NCBI RefSeq assembly: GCF_000719955.1
Contig: NZ_JOII01000007.1
Coordinates: forward strand, 1-64,000
Source: Streptomyces albidoflavus
GTDB lineage: Bacteria; Actinomycetota; Actinomycetes; Streptomycetales; Streptomycetaceae
Direction: 5' to 3'
Length of the DNA: 64,000 nt
Both the position numbers and the translations under genes were made by a program. Of the stretch, positions 42,978 through 52,215 are shown one piece after another (the stretch's first letter is position 1; every line of letters begins with the position of its first letter). The notes under the pieces were generated by a model. That model worked only from the letters and a program-made list of their open reading frames with translations. It did not search any database and was not told the DNA's origin.

Positions 42978-44481
42978 TCAGCCGGTGACCACGCGACCCA
43001 GCAGGTAGACGGCCGGGACGGCCGCGGTCAGTGGCAGGGCGACGCCCGCCGTCATGTGCACGAACCGCGACGGGTAGTCGTACGCCGCGACCCGGTGGCC
43101 GATCACCGCGCACACCGCCGCGCCCGCGCCGATCAGCGCGGCCTGGGTGCCGAGCCCGGTCAGGGCGCCGCCCACCGCCCCGGCGCCCGCTCCCGCGAGG
43201 ACGGCGACGGCCATCGAGGCGGCGGCGGGCAGCGGCAGCGAGCGGACGAAGACGGCGACGGCCACGGAGATCCCGCCGACCACGACGGCGTCCGCCTCGG
43301 CGGCCAGGTACCCGGCGGCGAGGATCGCCAGCGCCGCCGAGGCAACGGTGGCGAAGAGGCCGTGCAGGCGGTCGTCGGCCGGGGCGTTGCTGCGCAGTTG
43401 CAGGACGAGGCAGAGCAGCACCCAGACGCCGAGCGTGCCGACGACGGCGGCCGGGCCGTTCTCCCGCCCGGCGACCAGCAGCACCGCGTCCGCGACGAGC
43501 GCGCCCGCGAAGGCGAGGGCGATGCCCTGCCGGGCGGGCCACATCCCGTTCAGCCGGAACCAGCCGGCCGCCGTCAGCCCCTGCAGCACCACCAGCGGCA
43601 CCAGCAGCCCGAACCAGCCGAGCGCCGCCCCGCCCGCCATCAGCAGGCCGAGCGCGGCGGTGAGCAGCGCGGGCTGCGTCCCCGGGTCGATGATCGGCGA
43701 GCGGCCCTCGGCGCGGGCGCGCTGGGCGTCGGTGATCCGGGTGTTGCCGGTGACGGTGGCCGGACCGTAGGCGGGCCCGTCGGCCGCCGGCTCCTCGGCG
43801 GCCGGGGCGGCCCGGTGACTGCCGGTCCCGGCGGGCGCGCGGTGCCCGCCCTGCGGCTGGGGATGCGGCTGCGGCTGAGCCGCGGGCATCGGCCCGGCGC
43901 CGGTCACCGGCGGGATCAGGGCCGTCTCCTCGTACGGGGCGGGCCCGGCGCCGGTCACCGGCGGGATCAGGGCCGTCTCCTCGTACGGGCGGGCCCGTCG
44001 GTGTGCCGCCCGAGGTGGCCTGCGGCATCATCGCCGTCTCCTCGTACGGGGAGGGGGCGGGCCGGCCCGGGGCGCCCGGGGGCGCGGGCGGCGCCGGGGG
44101 CGGCCCGGCGGCCGGGGTGGGCGGCATGAGCGCCGTCTCCTCGTAGGGGGAGGGCGCCGCCGGGCCGGGGTACTGGCCCGAGGGCTGGGCCCCGTACCCC
44201 TGCGCGGGGTGTCCCTGCGCGGGGTACCCCTGCTGGCCGCCGTACGGCTGGCCGCCGTAGGAGCCCTGCGCCGGGTCCGGGTGGATCGTGGGGTGGCTCT
44301 GGCTCTCCCAGGTCTGGCCCTGCCAGGTCTGGGCCTGGCCGCTCTGGTCCTGCGGGGGTTGCGGGGGCTGCTGCTGGTACGGGTCGTGGCCGTACTGCGC
44401 GGCGTTCGGGTCGTACGGCTGGCCCTGCGGGGGCTGCTGACCGTACGGGTCGTAGTACGGCTGCTGCGGCTGATTGCTCAT
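42978..44481 (-). pseudogene. Polytopic membrane protein with Q/P/Y-rich N-terminus, interrupted by a one-base frameshift
   Basis: The 5' part (44481 down to about 43990) encodes MSNQPQQPYYDPYGQQPPQG, then a long Gln/Gly/Pro/Tyr-rich segment with repeated PYEETA-L/M-MPP units. The 3' part in another frame (from about 43992) continues the same repeat as PYEETALIPPVTGAGPAPYE and then eight or so hydrophobic helices (LLTAALGLLMAGGAALGWFG to PLTAAVPAVYLLGRVV). At 43985-43993 the strand reads CGTACGGGCGGG where the adjacent repeat copy has CGTACGGGGCGGG: one G is missing. With the base restored the protein is about 501 aa. Mutation, sequencing error or recoding cannot be separated from sequence. 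It is 11 bp downstream of the MoaD-like gene, in one operon. Confidence 0.75.
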
Positions 44482-44492
44482 GCTGTGGGGAG

Positions 44493-44747
44493 TCACCCTC
44501 CTGCGAACGGCGGGAGCACCTCGACCGTGCCGCCCTCGGCCAGCCGTACGGTCTCATGGGCGCGGGTGCCGACGGGGTCGCCGTCGACCAGGAACGAGCA
44601 GCGCTGAAGCACGCGGACCAGCTCGCCGGGGTGGGCGCCGCGAACGCCGTCCAGGGCCTCGGCGAGGGTGGCCGCGTCGTACGGCTCCTCGGCGATCCCG
44701 GCGGCGGCCTTGGCGGCCGCCCAGTAGCGGATCGTGCCGGTGGGCAT
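44493..44747 (-). CDS. MoaD/ThiS-family sulfur-carrier-like protein
   Basis: An 84-aa ubiquitin-fold protein beginning MPTGTIRYWAAAKAAAGIAE and ending EGGTVEVLPPFAGG. The C-terminal Gly-Gly is the thiocarboxylate site of MoaD/ThiS carriers. AHETVRLAEGGTVEVLPPFA is the characteristic final stretch (x-L-x-x-GDxVxxlPPvaGG). Whether it serves molybdopterin or another pathway is unclear, because no moaE or thi genes are nearby. Its downstream partner is the frameshifted membrane protein. Confidence 0.85.
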   Translation of the reverse strand: MPTGTIRYWAAAKAAAGIAEEPYDAATLAEALDGVRGAHPGELVRVLQRCSFLVDGDPVGTRAHETVRLAEGGTVEVLPPFAGG

Positions 44748-44973
44748 CGGGGGTCCTCCTCGGCCGGGTGCGGGACGCCGGCCCTCCTTGTCGCTCGGCG
44801 CGGTCCGCGGGCGCGCCCCGCACGCAAGGTTAGGCCCTCGCGGGGCGGGGGTGACTCTGCGCTGTCCCGGTGCGCGGGGGCGGGGCTCCTTGTGCCCTGT
44901 GGCGGGGGCTGGGGGTGCCCTTGCGGGCGGGCGGGGTGGGTTTGGGCTCGGGGCTCGAGCGCCCCTGGGGTGT

Positions 44974-45407
44974 CCTCAGGCGCCGGACGGGCTTGATCTT
45001 GTCCTCAGGCGCCGGACGGGCTGAGGTGTCCTCAAGCGCCGGACAGGCTGAGTGTCCTCAAACGCCGGACGGGCTTGAATCAGCCCGCTGGGCGTCGAAG
45101 TCTCTCGGCCGGTCCTCGCGCGAGCTTGGCCAGGTCGGGGCCGGGTCCCCGGCTCAAGCGGTGCGTGCGGGATCTCAGCAGCGTCCGGCAGAGGCTCGAC
45201 GGGTCCGCGTGGGATCTCAGCCGGTCCGGAGGCACCCCGACCCGGCCCCGCGAGATCTCAACCACGTCCGGGCGCAATCTCAGCCTGTCCGGCGCTTGAG
45301 GACACTCAGCCTGTCCGGCGCTTGAGGACACCTAGCCCGTCCGGCGCTTGAGGACACCCAAGCCCGTCCGGCGCCTGAGGACACCCCAGCCCGTCCGGCG
45401 CCTGAGG
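44974..45407. repeat. Array of nine 20-bp repeat copies: four forward then five inverted
   Basis: The 707-bp gap between the MoaD-like gene and the alpha/beta hydrolase has no gene I can support. Forward copies (consensus CCTCArGCGCCGGAcrGGCT) lie at 44974-44993, 45003-45022, 45030-45049 and 45056-45075. Inverted copies lie at 45282-45301, 45308-45327, 45334-45353, 45361-45380 and 45388-45407, with 26-27 bp period. The 206-bp centre carries a separate set of GATCTCAG repeats. Confidence 0.9.
45169..45283 (+). repeat. Four GGGATCTCAG-type repeats in the centre of the array
   Basis: GGGATCTCAG (45169-45178), GGGATCTCAG (45211-45220), GAGATCTCAA (45252-45261) and GCAATCTCAG (45274-45283). Each is followed within a few bases by a (G)TCCGG. 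The first three are spaced 42 and 41 bp. Purpose unknown. Confidence 0.6.
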
Positions 45408-45454
45408 ACGCACACGGCCGCAGGCCGGTGTCACGAGGGGCACCCCCAGCCCTC

Positions 45455-46498
45455 TCACCCGCCCGGCGCCCGCCGGGCCGCCCAGTCGGCGATGCGGGCC
45501 AGTAGCGCCTCGTCGGCGGCGTTCTCGGCGTGGCCCATGCCGGGTTCGAGCCAGAGGTCGGCCTGAGGGCCGGCGGCGGTGGCGAGGGCGCGGGGGTGGT
45601 CGAGGGGGAAGTACGGGTCGCGGTCGCCGTGGACGAGGAGGAGGGGGGTGGGGGCGATGCGGGCGGCGGCCTCGGCGGGGTCGAGGGGGACGGGGTCCCA
45701 GTCGGAGGTGTGGATGCGGGTGCGCAGCCCGTACCGGCCGACCGCACGCCCCAGCGGCCGGGTGACGACCCAGTGGAGGCGGCGCATGGCCGCGGTGCCC
45801 CGGTAGTACCAGCGGGCCGGGGCGCTGACCGCGACCACGGCATCGGTGTGAGCCGGGCCGTGCGCGTCGGCGAAGCCGGAGCCGTGCCCCTCAGCGGGAC
45901 CGGAGCGCCGCCCGTCGGCGTGGCCGGAAGCCTGGGCGTCGGGTCCCCCCGCCGGGTACAGGGCGGCGTGGCGGAGGACGACCGAGCCGCCCATGGAGAA
46001 GCCGACCGTCCAGACCGTGCGGTGGCCCAGCCGCCGGGCCCAGGCGACGGCGGCGGCGAGGTCGAGCACCTCTCGGTCGCCGACGGTCGAGCGGCCGCCG
46101 GAGGCTCCGTGTCCGCGGAACGAAAAGGTGATCACCGCCCCGTAACGGCGGAAGACGGCCGCGGCCCGGCGGACGTGCGGCCGGCCGGCGCTGCCGGTGA
46201 AGCCGTGGGCGACGACGGTGACCGGCACCCGCCCGGCCGCGTCATGGGTCACATCCGCGTCAAAATCGGCGGGCTCGTGGACGGCCTCGATGGCGACCCC
46301 GTCGGCCGCCAGCAGCACCACCCGTTCGGCCCCTTCGGCGAAACCGTCCTGACCTGCGGGAAAGGGGGCCGGCCGGGGGCCGCGAGCACCGCCGCCGGGC
46401 CCGGGCTCCGGCCCGTCCGCACGGCCCTGCGAGGGCACTCGGGAGGCGGCCGGAGAGGGGTCCGGGCGCACGCCGCGCCCTGCCGTAGGCGTACTCAT
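45455..46498 (-). CDS. Alpha/beta hydrolase (serine aminopeptidase/lysophospholipase-like)
   Basis: A 347-aa enzyme. After a Gly/Pro-rich N-terminus (about 55 residues) it shows VTVVAHGFTGSAGRPHVRRA (oxyanion loop), TFSFRGHGASGG, nucleophile elbow TVGFSMGGSVVL, LLLVHGDRDPYFPLDHPRAL with the catalytic Asp, and His in EPGMGHAENAADE. An inserted His/Gly-rich loop (ASGHADGRRSGPAEGHGSGF) sits between the elbow and the cap. Substrate unknown. It is divergent from the glnR leader region. Confidence 0.85.
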   Translation of the reverse strand: MSTPTAGRGVRPDPSPAASRVPSQGRADGPEPGPGGGARGPRPAPFPAGQDGFAEGAERVVLLAADGVAIEAVHEPADFDADVTHDAAGRVPVTVVAHGFTGSAGRPHVRRAAAVFRRYGAVITFSFRGHGASGGRSTVGDREVLDLAAAVAWARRLGHRTVWTVGFSMGGSVVLRHAALYPAGGPDAQASGHADGRRSGPAEGHGSGFADAHGPAHTDAVVAVSAPARWYYRGTAAMRRLHWVVTRPLGRAVGRYGLRTRIHTSDWDPVPLDPAEAAARIAPTPLLLVHGDRDPYFPLDHPRALATAAGPQADLWLEPGMGHAENAADEALLARIADWAARRAPGG

Positions 46499-46730
46499 GT
46501 GGGTTATTGTGCTGGGAAGAGGACTCGGGCAGCGACGCCCCCGGGTCCTTTCGTGCTTTCCGGCACGTTGTATACGACCGGGACTCCCGGTCGCGTCCTG
46601 CGCTCCGGGAAGCCGGCGGTCCCCAGGGCGCGGGGGTCGTGGACGTATCCGTACGCAGTGCCGCAAGTCCGTCCGGCGCGCCACTCCGGACGGACTCCCT
46701 CTCGCAGGGAACCGAGGAGGAACCGACGTC

Positions 46731-46802
46731 ATGGGCGAACGATCCAACCCCCACCATCCGAGCTGCCGAGACTCCCGCCACGGGGCGGGTGAGCGCCGAT
46801 GA
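46731..46802 (+). CDS. 23-codon upstream ORF coupled to glnR
   Basis: ATG at 46731 follows a near-perfect ribosome site (GAGGAGGAA, 8-base spacing). The product reads [20 protein letters not shown], then ERR and stop. Its TGA (46800-46802) overlaps the glnR ATG (46799-46801) in ATGA, while glnR itself has no clear ribosome site. Translational coupling is therefore likely. The peptide is hydrophilic, with one Cys and three His. The rest of the 46499-46730 region holds several short dyads but no gene. Confidence 0.55.
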   Translation: MGERSNPHHPSCRDSRHGAGERR

Positions 46803-47590
46803 GCTCCCTGCTGCTGCTCACCAACGCCCTCCAGCCCTCCACCGAGGTGCTGCCCGCACTGGGGCTGCTCCTCCACCAGGTCCGCGTCGCCCCCGCCGAG
46901 GGCCCCGCCCTCGTCGACACCCCGGGCGCGGACGTCATCCTGATCGACGGCCGCCGCGACCTGCCCCAGGTCCGCAGCCTCTGCCAGCTGCTGCGCTCCA
47001 CCGGTCCCGGCTGCCCGCTGGTCCTGGTCGTCACCGAGGGCGGCCTCGCCGCCGTCACCGCCGACTGGGGCATCGACGACGTGCTGCTGGACACCGCGGG
47101 CCCGGCCGAGGTCGAGGCGCGGCTGCGGCTGGCCATGGGCCGCCAGCAGATCACCACCGACGACTCCCCCATGGAGATCCGCAACGGCGACCTCTCCGTG
47201 GACGAGGCCACCTACAGCGCCAAGCTCAAGGGCCGCATCCTCGACCTCACCTTCAAGGAGTTCGAGCTGCTGAAGTACCTGGCGCAGCACCCGGGCCGGG
47301 TCTTCACCCGCGCCCAGCTCCTCCAGGAGGTCTGGGGCTACGACTACTTCGGCGGCACCCGCACGGTCGACGTGCACGTACGGCGGCTGCGCGCCAAGCT
47401 CGGCCCCGAGCACGAGTCGCTGATCGGCACCGTCCGCAACGTCGGCTACCGCTTCGTCACCCCGGAGAAGCCCGAGGCGAAGGAGAAGGCGGCCAAGGAG
47501 CAGGCGCAGGAGGAGGCCGCCGAGAAGGTGCGCGAGTCCCGCGCCGCCTCCGGTTCCACTGTCACGGAGAAGGCGGCGGCCAAGCCCTGA
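46799..47590 (+). CDS. glnR: GlnR, global nitrogen regulator (OmpR-type orphan response regulator)
   Basis: A 263-aa regulator controlling glnA, amt and nitrate genes in streptomycetes. The N-terminal atypical receiver begins [20 protein letters not shown] and has [13 protein letters not shown] at the position of the phospho-acceptor. The winged-helix DNA-binding domain holds [40 protein letters not shown] and [20 protein letters not shown]. The sequence matches my recollection of S. coelicolor GlnR nearly residue for residue up to GYRFV, after which the Ala/Glu/Lys tail is variable. Followed by a LacI gene, as I recall in S. coelicolor. Confidence 0.95.
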   Translation: MSSLLLLTNALQPSTEVLPALGLLLHQVRVAPAEGPALVDTPGADVILIDGRRDLPQVRSLCQLLRSTGPGCPLVLVVTEGGLAAVTADWGIDDVLLDTAGPAEVEARLRLAMGRQQITTDDSPMEIRNGDLSVDEATYSAKLKGRILDLTFKEFELLKYLAQHPGRVFTRAQLLQEVWGYDYFGGTRTVDVHVRRLRAKLGPEHESLIGTVRNVGYRFVTPEKPEAKEKAAKEQAQEEAAEKVRESRAASGSTVTEKAAAKP

Positions 47591-47741
47591 GCCGCCCCGC
47601 TCCGTGATCACGCCCGTACTCCGCCCGTCTCCCGGCCGTCCCGCACGGCGGTCCGGGGAGGCGGGCGGAGGGGTGTCCCGGCCCGGTATTGAAGGGCGGA
47701 CAGCCCTTAGGGAGCGGCCTCGACCCGCGTAGACTGCCGCC

Positions 47742-48764
47742 GTGGCCAAGGTGACGCGGGACGACGTGGCGCGACTGGCGGGGACATCGACCGCCGTCGT
47801 GAGCTACGTGATCAACAACGGACCCCGGCCGGTCGCCCCGGCCACCAGAGAGCGGGTACTCGCCGCGATCAAGGAGCTGGGCTACCGGCCCGACCGGGTC
47901 GCGCAGGCGATGGCGTCCCGGCGCACCGACCTCATCGGCATGATCGTGCCCGACGCCCGGCAGCCCTTCTTCGCGGAGATGGCGCACGCCGTGGAACAGG
48001 CCGCCGCCGAGCGCGGAAAGATGGTCCTGGTCGGCAACTCCGACTACCTCGACGAGCGCGAGGTCCACTACCTCCGCGCCTTCCTCGGTATGCGGGTCTC
48101 CGGCCTGATCCTGGTCAGCCAGGGCCCGAGCGAGACCGCCGCCAGTGAGATAGAGGCGTGGGACGCCCGGGTCGTCCTGCTGCACCGGCGGCCCGACGCC
48201 ATCGACGACGTCGCCGTGGTCACCGACGACGTGGGCGGCGCCCAGCTCGCCACCCGCCACCTCCTGGAGCACGGCGTCTCCTACGTCGCCTGCCTCGGCG
48301 GCACCCCCAGCACCCCCTCGGTCGGCGACCCGGTCTCCGACCACGTCGAGGGGTGGCGCCGCGCCATGGCCGAGGCGGGCCGCCCCACGGAAGGCCGCCT
48401 CTTCCAGGCCCCGTACAACCGCTACGACGCCTACGAGGTCGCCCTCACCCTCCTCGCCGGGCCCGACCGGCCGCCGGCCATCGTCTGCGCCACCGACGAC
48501 CAGGCGATAGGCGTCCTGCGCGCCGCCCGCGAGCTGCGCATCGACGTGCCCGGGGAACTGCTCGTGGCCGGCTTCGACGACGTCAAGGAGGCCGGGCTCA
48601 CCGACCCGCCCCTGACCACGGTCGCCTCCGACCGCACCACGATGGCCCGCGCCGCCGTCGACCTCGTCCTCGACGACGCCCTGCGCGTGGCCGGCTCCCG
48701 CCGCGAACGGCAGAAGGTGTTCCCGTCACGCCTGGTGGTCCGGCGGTCCTGCGGCTGTTCGTGA
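47742..48764 (+). CDS. LacI-family transcriptional regulator
   Basis: A 340-aa repressor: [43 protein letters not shown], then the periplasmic-binding-protein-like domain ([91 protein letters not shown]). GTG start. The C-terminal RRSCGCS is characteristic. Ligand unknown. Genomic position after glnR is conserved but no target operon is adjacent. Confidence 0.9.
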   Translation: MAKVTRDDVARLAGTSTAVVSYVINNGPRPVAPATRERVLAAIKELGYRPDRVAQAMASRRTDLIGMIVPDARQPFFAEMAHAVEQAAAERGKMVLVGNSDYLDEREVHYLRAFLGMRVSGLILVSQGPSETAASEIEAWDARVVLLHRRPDAIDDVAVVTDDVGGAQLATRHLLEHGVSYVACLGGTPSTPSVGDPVSDHVEGWRRAMAEAGRPTEGRLFQAPYNRYDAYEVALTLLAGPDRPPAIVCATDDQAIGVLRAARELRIDVPGELLVAGFDDVKEAGLTDPPLTTVASDRTTMARAAVDLVLDDALRVAGSRRERQKVFPSRLVVRRSCGCS

Positions 48765-48875
48765 GGCGGGCGGCCCTCCCGGCGGGGCCGCCTTTATACC
48801 GGGCATACAGGATTCTCCCCCGCTTCTCAGCCCCTTCTCAGCTCGCTCTCATGCGGTGGCCGGATCGTCGGAGAC

Positions 48876-49892
48876 ATGACGGAGAGCTACCGCCACGACG
48901 GCGCACCCAGTGAGTACCCGAGCGAGTACCCGACGACGTACCCCGAGGCTTCCGGCGGGGCGGGCGCGTGGCCGGCGCCGCCCGCCTACCCGCCGCACAC
49001 CCCGCGTCACCGGCGCCGCCTGCGCGGTCCGGCCGGGCTGCTCGCCGCGGTGGCGGTGGCCGCGGCGGCGATCGGCGGCGGGACGGCGTACGCCTTCCAG
49101 GAGCTGACCGGGGGCGGGGCCGGCGGGTCGGGCTCGCAGGTCAACGGGACGACCGTGGCCGCCTCCAGCAAGGGGACGGTGGCCGGGGTGGCCGAGGCGG
49201 TCGGGCCGAGCATCGTGGAGATCAAGGCGGCGGGGTCGTCCGGCCAGTCGACCGGCTCCGGGGTGATCATCAGCGAGGACGGGGAGATCGTCACCAACAA
49301 CCACGTGGTCTCCGGGGCCTCGCAGGTCCAGGTGGCGACCAGCGACGGGAAGACGTACAGCGCCGAGGTGGTCGGCACCGACAGTTCCAAGGACCTGGCG
49401 CTGATCAAGGTCCAGGGCGCCAAGGGGCTGAAGGCGGCCTCGCTCGGCGACTCGGACAAGGTGGCCGTGGGGGACGACGTGGTGGCCATCGGGTCGCCCG
49501 CCGGGCTGACCGGGACCGTGACCAGCGGCATCGTCTCCGCCCTCGACCGCGACGTGACCGTCTCCCGGGACGAGAGCCAGGGCGGCAGCGGGCAGGGCGG
49601 CGGCCGGGAGTGGCCCTTCGAGTACGGCGGGGAGCAGTTCAACGGCGAGACCGGCGAGCAGACCACGACCTACCAGGCGATCCAGACCGACGCCTCTCTC
49701 AACCCGGGCAACTCCGGCGGCGCCCTGATCAACATGGACGGCCAGATCATCGGCATCAACTCGGCGATGTACTCGGCCGGTTCCTCGCAGGGCCAGTCCT
49801 CCGACGCGGGCAGTGTCGGCCTCGGCTTCGCCATCCCCGTCAACGACCTCAAGGCCGACCTCGACACGCTGCGCTCCGGCTCCCAGCGGTGA
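48876..49892 (+). CDS. Membrane-anchored HtrA/DegP-type serine protease lacking a PDZ domain
   Basis: A 338-aa trypsin-like protease. Cytoplasmic Pro/Tyr-rich N-terminus, one helix ([20 protein letters not shown]), then the protease domain with His in [20 protein letters not shown], Asp in [15 protein letters not shown] and Ser in [20 protein letters not shown]. It ends at [18 protein letters not shown] with no PDZ module, unlike classical DegP. It probably acts on misfolded exported proteins. The response regulator/kinase pair follows 74 bp downstream, like the PepD-MprAB arrangement. Confidence 0.92.
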   Translation: MTESYRHDGAPSEYPSEYPTTYPEASGGAGAWPAPPAYPPHTPRHRRRLRGPAGLLAAVAVAAAAIGGGTAYAFQELTGGGAGGSGSQVNGTTVAASSKGTVAGVAEAVGPSIVEIKAAGSSGQSTGSGVIISEDGEIVTNNHVVSGASQVQVATSDGKTYSAEVVGTDSSKDLALIKVQGAKGLKAASLGDSDKVAVGDDVVAIGSPAGLTGTVTSGIVSALDRDVTVSRDESQGGSGQGGGREWPFEYGGEQFNGETGEQTTTYQAIQTDASLNPGNSGGALINMDGQIIGINSAMYSAGSSQGQSSDAGSVGLGFAIPVNDLKADLDTLRSGSQR

Positions 49893-49966
49893 CCGGCGCG
49901 CCCGGCCTCGCGCGTGCGAGGCTGGCCGCACCGAGACCCGTACCCCGAGCACCCAGGGAGTCCGCC

Positions 49967-50707
49967 ATGCCGGCCGCCGAACCCCAGGAGCAGGAGCGTG
50001 AGCAGCGCATCCTGATCGTCGACGACGAGCCCGCGGTCCGCGACGCGCTCCGCCGCAGCCTCGCCTTCGAGGGGTACGGCACCGAGGTCGCCGTCGACGG
50101 CCTCGACGCGCTGGAGAAGGCGGCCTCCTACCGGCCCGACCTGATCGTCCTCGACATCCAGATGCCCCGCATGGACGGGCTGACGGCGGCCCGGCGGGTC
50201 CGGGCCGCCCAGGACACCGTGCCGATCCTCATGCTGACCGCCCGCGACACCGTCGGCGACCGCGTCACCGGCCTCGACGCGGGCGCCGACGACTACCTGG
50301 TCAAGCCCTTCGAACTGGACGAGCTGTTCGCCCGCGTCCGCGCCCTGCTCCGCCGCTCCTCGTACGCCGTCGAGCAGGCCGCCCCGGACGACGACGGGGA
50401 CGTGCTTGCCTTCGCCGACCTGCGGATGGACCTCTCCACCCGCGAGGTGCTGCGCGGCAACCGGCCGGTCGAGCTGACCCGGACCGAGTTCACCCTGCTG
50501 GAGATGTTGCTGGCCCACCCGCGCCAGGTGCTGACCCGTGAGCAGATCCTCAAGGCCGTCTGGGGCTTCGACTTCGAGCCGACCTCCAACTCCCTGGACG
50601 TGTACGTGATGTACCTGCGCCGCAAGACCGAGGCGGGCGGCGAACCGCGCCTGGTGCACACCGTGCGCGGCGTCGGCTACGTGCTGCGTTCCGGGAGCGG
50701 CGAGTGA
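49967..50707 (+). CDS. OmpR-family response regulator (MprA-like)
   Basis: A 246-aa regulator: receiver with DDEP pair ([20 protein letters not shown]), phospho-Asp in [20 protein letters not shown], Thr in LMLTARD and Lys in [20 protein letters not shown]. The winged helix holds [40 protein letters not shown] and [20 protein letters not shown]. Its stop overlaps the kinase start (GTGA). It probably controls the adjacent protease in an envelope-stress response. Confidence 0.92.
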   Translation: MPAAEPQEQEREQRILIVDDEPAVRDALRRSLAFEGYGTEVAVDGLDALEKAASYRPDLIVLDIQMPRMDGLTAARRVRAAQDTVPILMLTARDTVGDRVTGLDAGADDYLVKPFELDELFARVRALLRRSSYAVEQAAPDDDGDVLAFADLRMDLSTREVLRGNRPVELTRTEFTLLEMLLAHPRQVLTREQILKAVWGFDFEPTSNSLDVYVMYLRRKTEAGGEPRLVHTVRGVGYVLRSGSGE

Positions 50708-52191
50708 GACGGCTCGGCGCGCTCCCGCTGCGGGCCCGCCTCGCCCTGCTGGTGGCGGCGGCCGTGGCGCTGGCGGTCGCCGCCGTCTCGGTGGCCTGCT
50801 GGTTCGTGGTGCGCGGCAAGCTGTACGAGGAGATCGACTCCCAGTTGCGCGCGCAGAACCAGCCGCAGCCCACCGCCGCCCTGCGCGACCTGCTCGCCGA
50901 CTGCCCGAGCGAACCGGCCGCCACCGGGCCGGGCGGCTTCGGCCGGGCCCAGCCCGAGCTGTACCTCCAGCTGGTCACCGCCGACGGCCAGGTCTGCGTC
51001 GCCGAGGCCTCCGCCGGGGTGGTCGAGCCCGACGCGGCCGACCTCGCGGTGGCGGCGGGCGGCCCCGGCCACGAAGCCGAGCCGCACGACGCGACCGCCG
51101 CCGACGGCACCGAGGTCCGCGTCCTGGCCGCCCCCGCCCTCGGCAAGGGCCCGCCCCCGGCCCACTTCCGGAACACCGCGATCGTCTACGCGTACTCGCT
51201 GGAGGAGACCCGGGACACCCTGGACGACCTGGCGCTGCTGCTCCTGCTCGTCTCCGGCGTCGGGGTGGTGGGCGCGGGCGGGGCCGGGCTGTGGATCGCC
51301 CGGTCGGGGCTCAGGCCCGTCGACCGGCTGACCGAGGCCGTCGAGGAGGTGGCCCGCACCCGGGACCTGACCGTGCGCATCCCCGTCGACGGCGACGACG
51401 AGATCGCCCGGCTCTCCGCCTCCTTCAACGCGATGACCAGCGCGCTCTCCGACTCCCACGATCTCCAGCAACAGCTCATCGCCGACGCGGGGCACGAACT
51501 GCGCACCCCGCTGACCTCGCTGCGGACCAACATCGAGCTGCTGGCCCGCAGCGAACGCACCGGACGCGCGCTGCCCGCCGAGGACCGGGCCGCGCTGCTC
51601 GACTCGGTCAAGGCGCAGATGACGGAGCTGGCCGCGCTCATCGGCGACCTCCAGGAGCTGTCGCGCACCGACGGCGCGCAGCAGGGCCGCCTGGAGGTGG
51701 TCGCCTTCCACGAGACGACGGCGACCGCGCTGCGCCGGGCCCGCCTGCGCGGCCCGGAGCTGACCTTCACCGCCGACCTGGCGCCCTGGTACGTCCGCTG
51801 CCGCCCGGCCGCTCTGGAGCGGGCGGTGGTCAACATCCTCGACAACGCGGTGAAGTTCAGCCCGCCCGGCGGCACGGTCGACCTCCGCCTCCACCGCGGC
51901 GAACTCACCGTCCGCGACCGGGGTCCCGGCATCCCCGAGGACGAACTGCGCCACGTCTTCGACCGCTTCTGGCGCTCCCCGTCGGCCCGCGCCCTGCCCG
52001 GCTCGGGACTGGGCCTGTCCATCGTGGCCCGCACCGCCGAACAGTGCGGCGGCACGGTCGCGGTCGAACGGGCCGAGGGCGGCGGGACCTTGGTGCGGCT
52101 GGTGCTGCCGGGGGCGCCCACGCCGCCGCCGGGGGCGGAGCGTACGGGCGCGGGCGAGGACGAGGGGGACAGAGGCCCGGAAGCGGACTGA
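50704..52191 (+). CDS. HAMP-domain sensor histidine kinase (MprB-like)
   Basis: A 495-aa membrane kinase, GTG start overlapping the regulator stop. First helix [20 protein letters not shown]; extracytoplasmic sensor region to about 165; second helix [24 protein letters not shown] with [20 protein letters not shown]; HisKA box [20 protein letters not shown]; HATPase N box [15 protein letters not shown]1 [18 protein letters not shown] and G2 GSGLGLSIV. The tail is Pro/Gly/Asp-rich. Complete and typical. Confidence 0.93.
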   Translation: MRRLGALPLRARLALLVAAAVALAVAAVSVACWFVVRGKLYEEIDSQLRAQNQPQPTAALRDLLADCPSEPAATGPGGFGRAQPELYLQLVTADGQVCVAEASAGVVEPDAADLAVAAGGPGHEAEPHDATAADGTEVRVLAAPALGKGPPPAHFRNTAIVYAYSLEETRDTLDDLALLLLLVSGVGVVGAGGAGLWIARSGLRPVDRLTEAVEEVARTRDLTVRIPVDGDDEIARLSASFNAMTSALSDSHDLQQQLIADAGHELRTPLTSLRTNIELLARSERTGRALPAEDRAALLDSVKAQMTELAALIGDLQELSRTDGAQQGRLEVVAFHETTATALRRARLRGPELTFTADLAPWYVRCRPAALERAVVNILDNAVKFSPPGGTVDLRLHRGELTVRDRGPGIPEDELRHVFDRFWRSPSARALPGSGLGLSIVARTAEQCGGTVAVERAEGGGTLVRLVLPGAPTPPPGAERTGAGEDEGDRGPEAD

Positions 52192-52215
52192 GCCCTGCGC
52201 TCTCCCCGCTGCCGC

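Noticed and set aside
44748..45454. Small plus-strand frames such as 44870-45325 in the repeat array
   Set aside because: Their translations are periodic (repeated SAGQAEC/PQTPDGL-type strings) because they read the 20-bp repeats. They lack ribosome sites.
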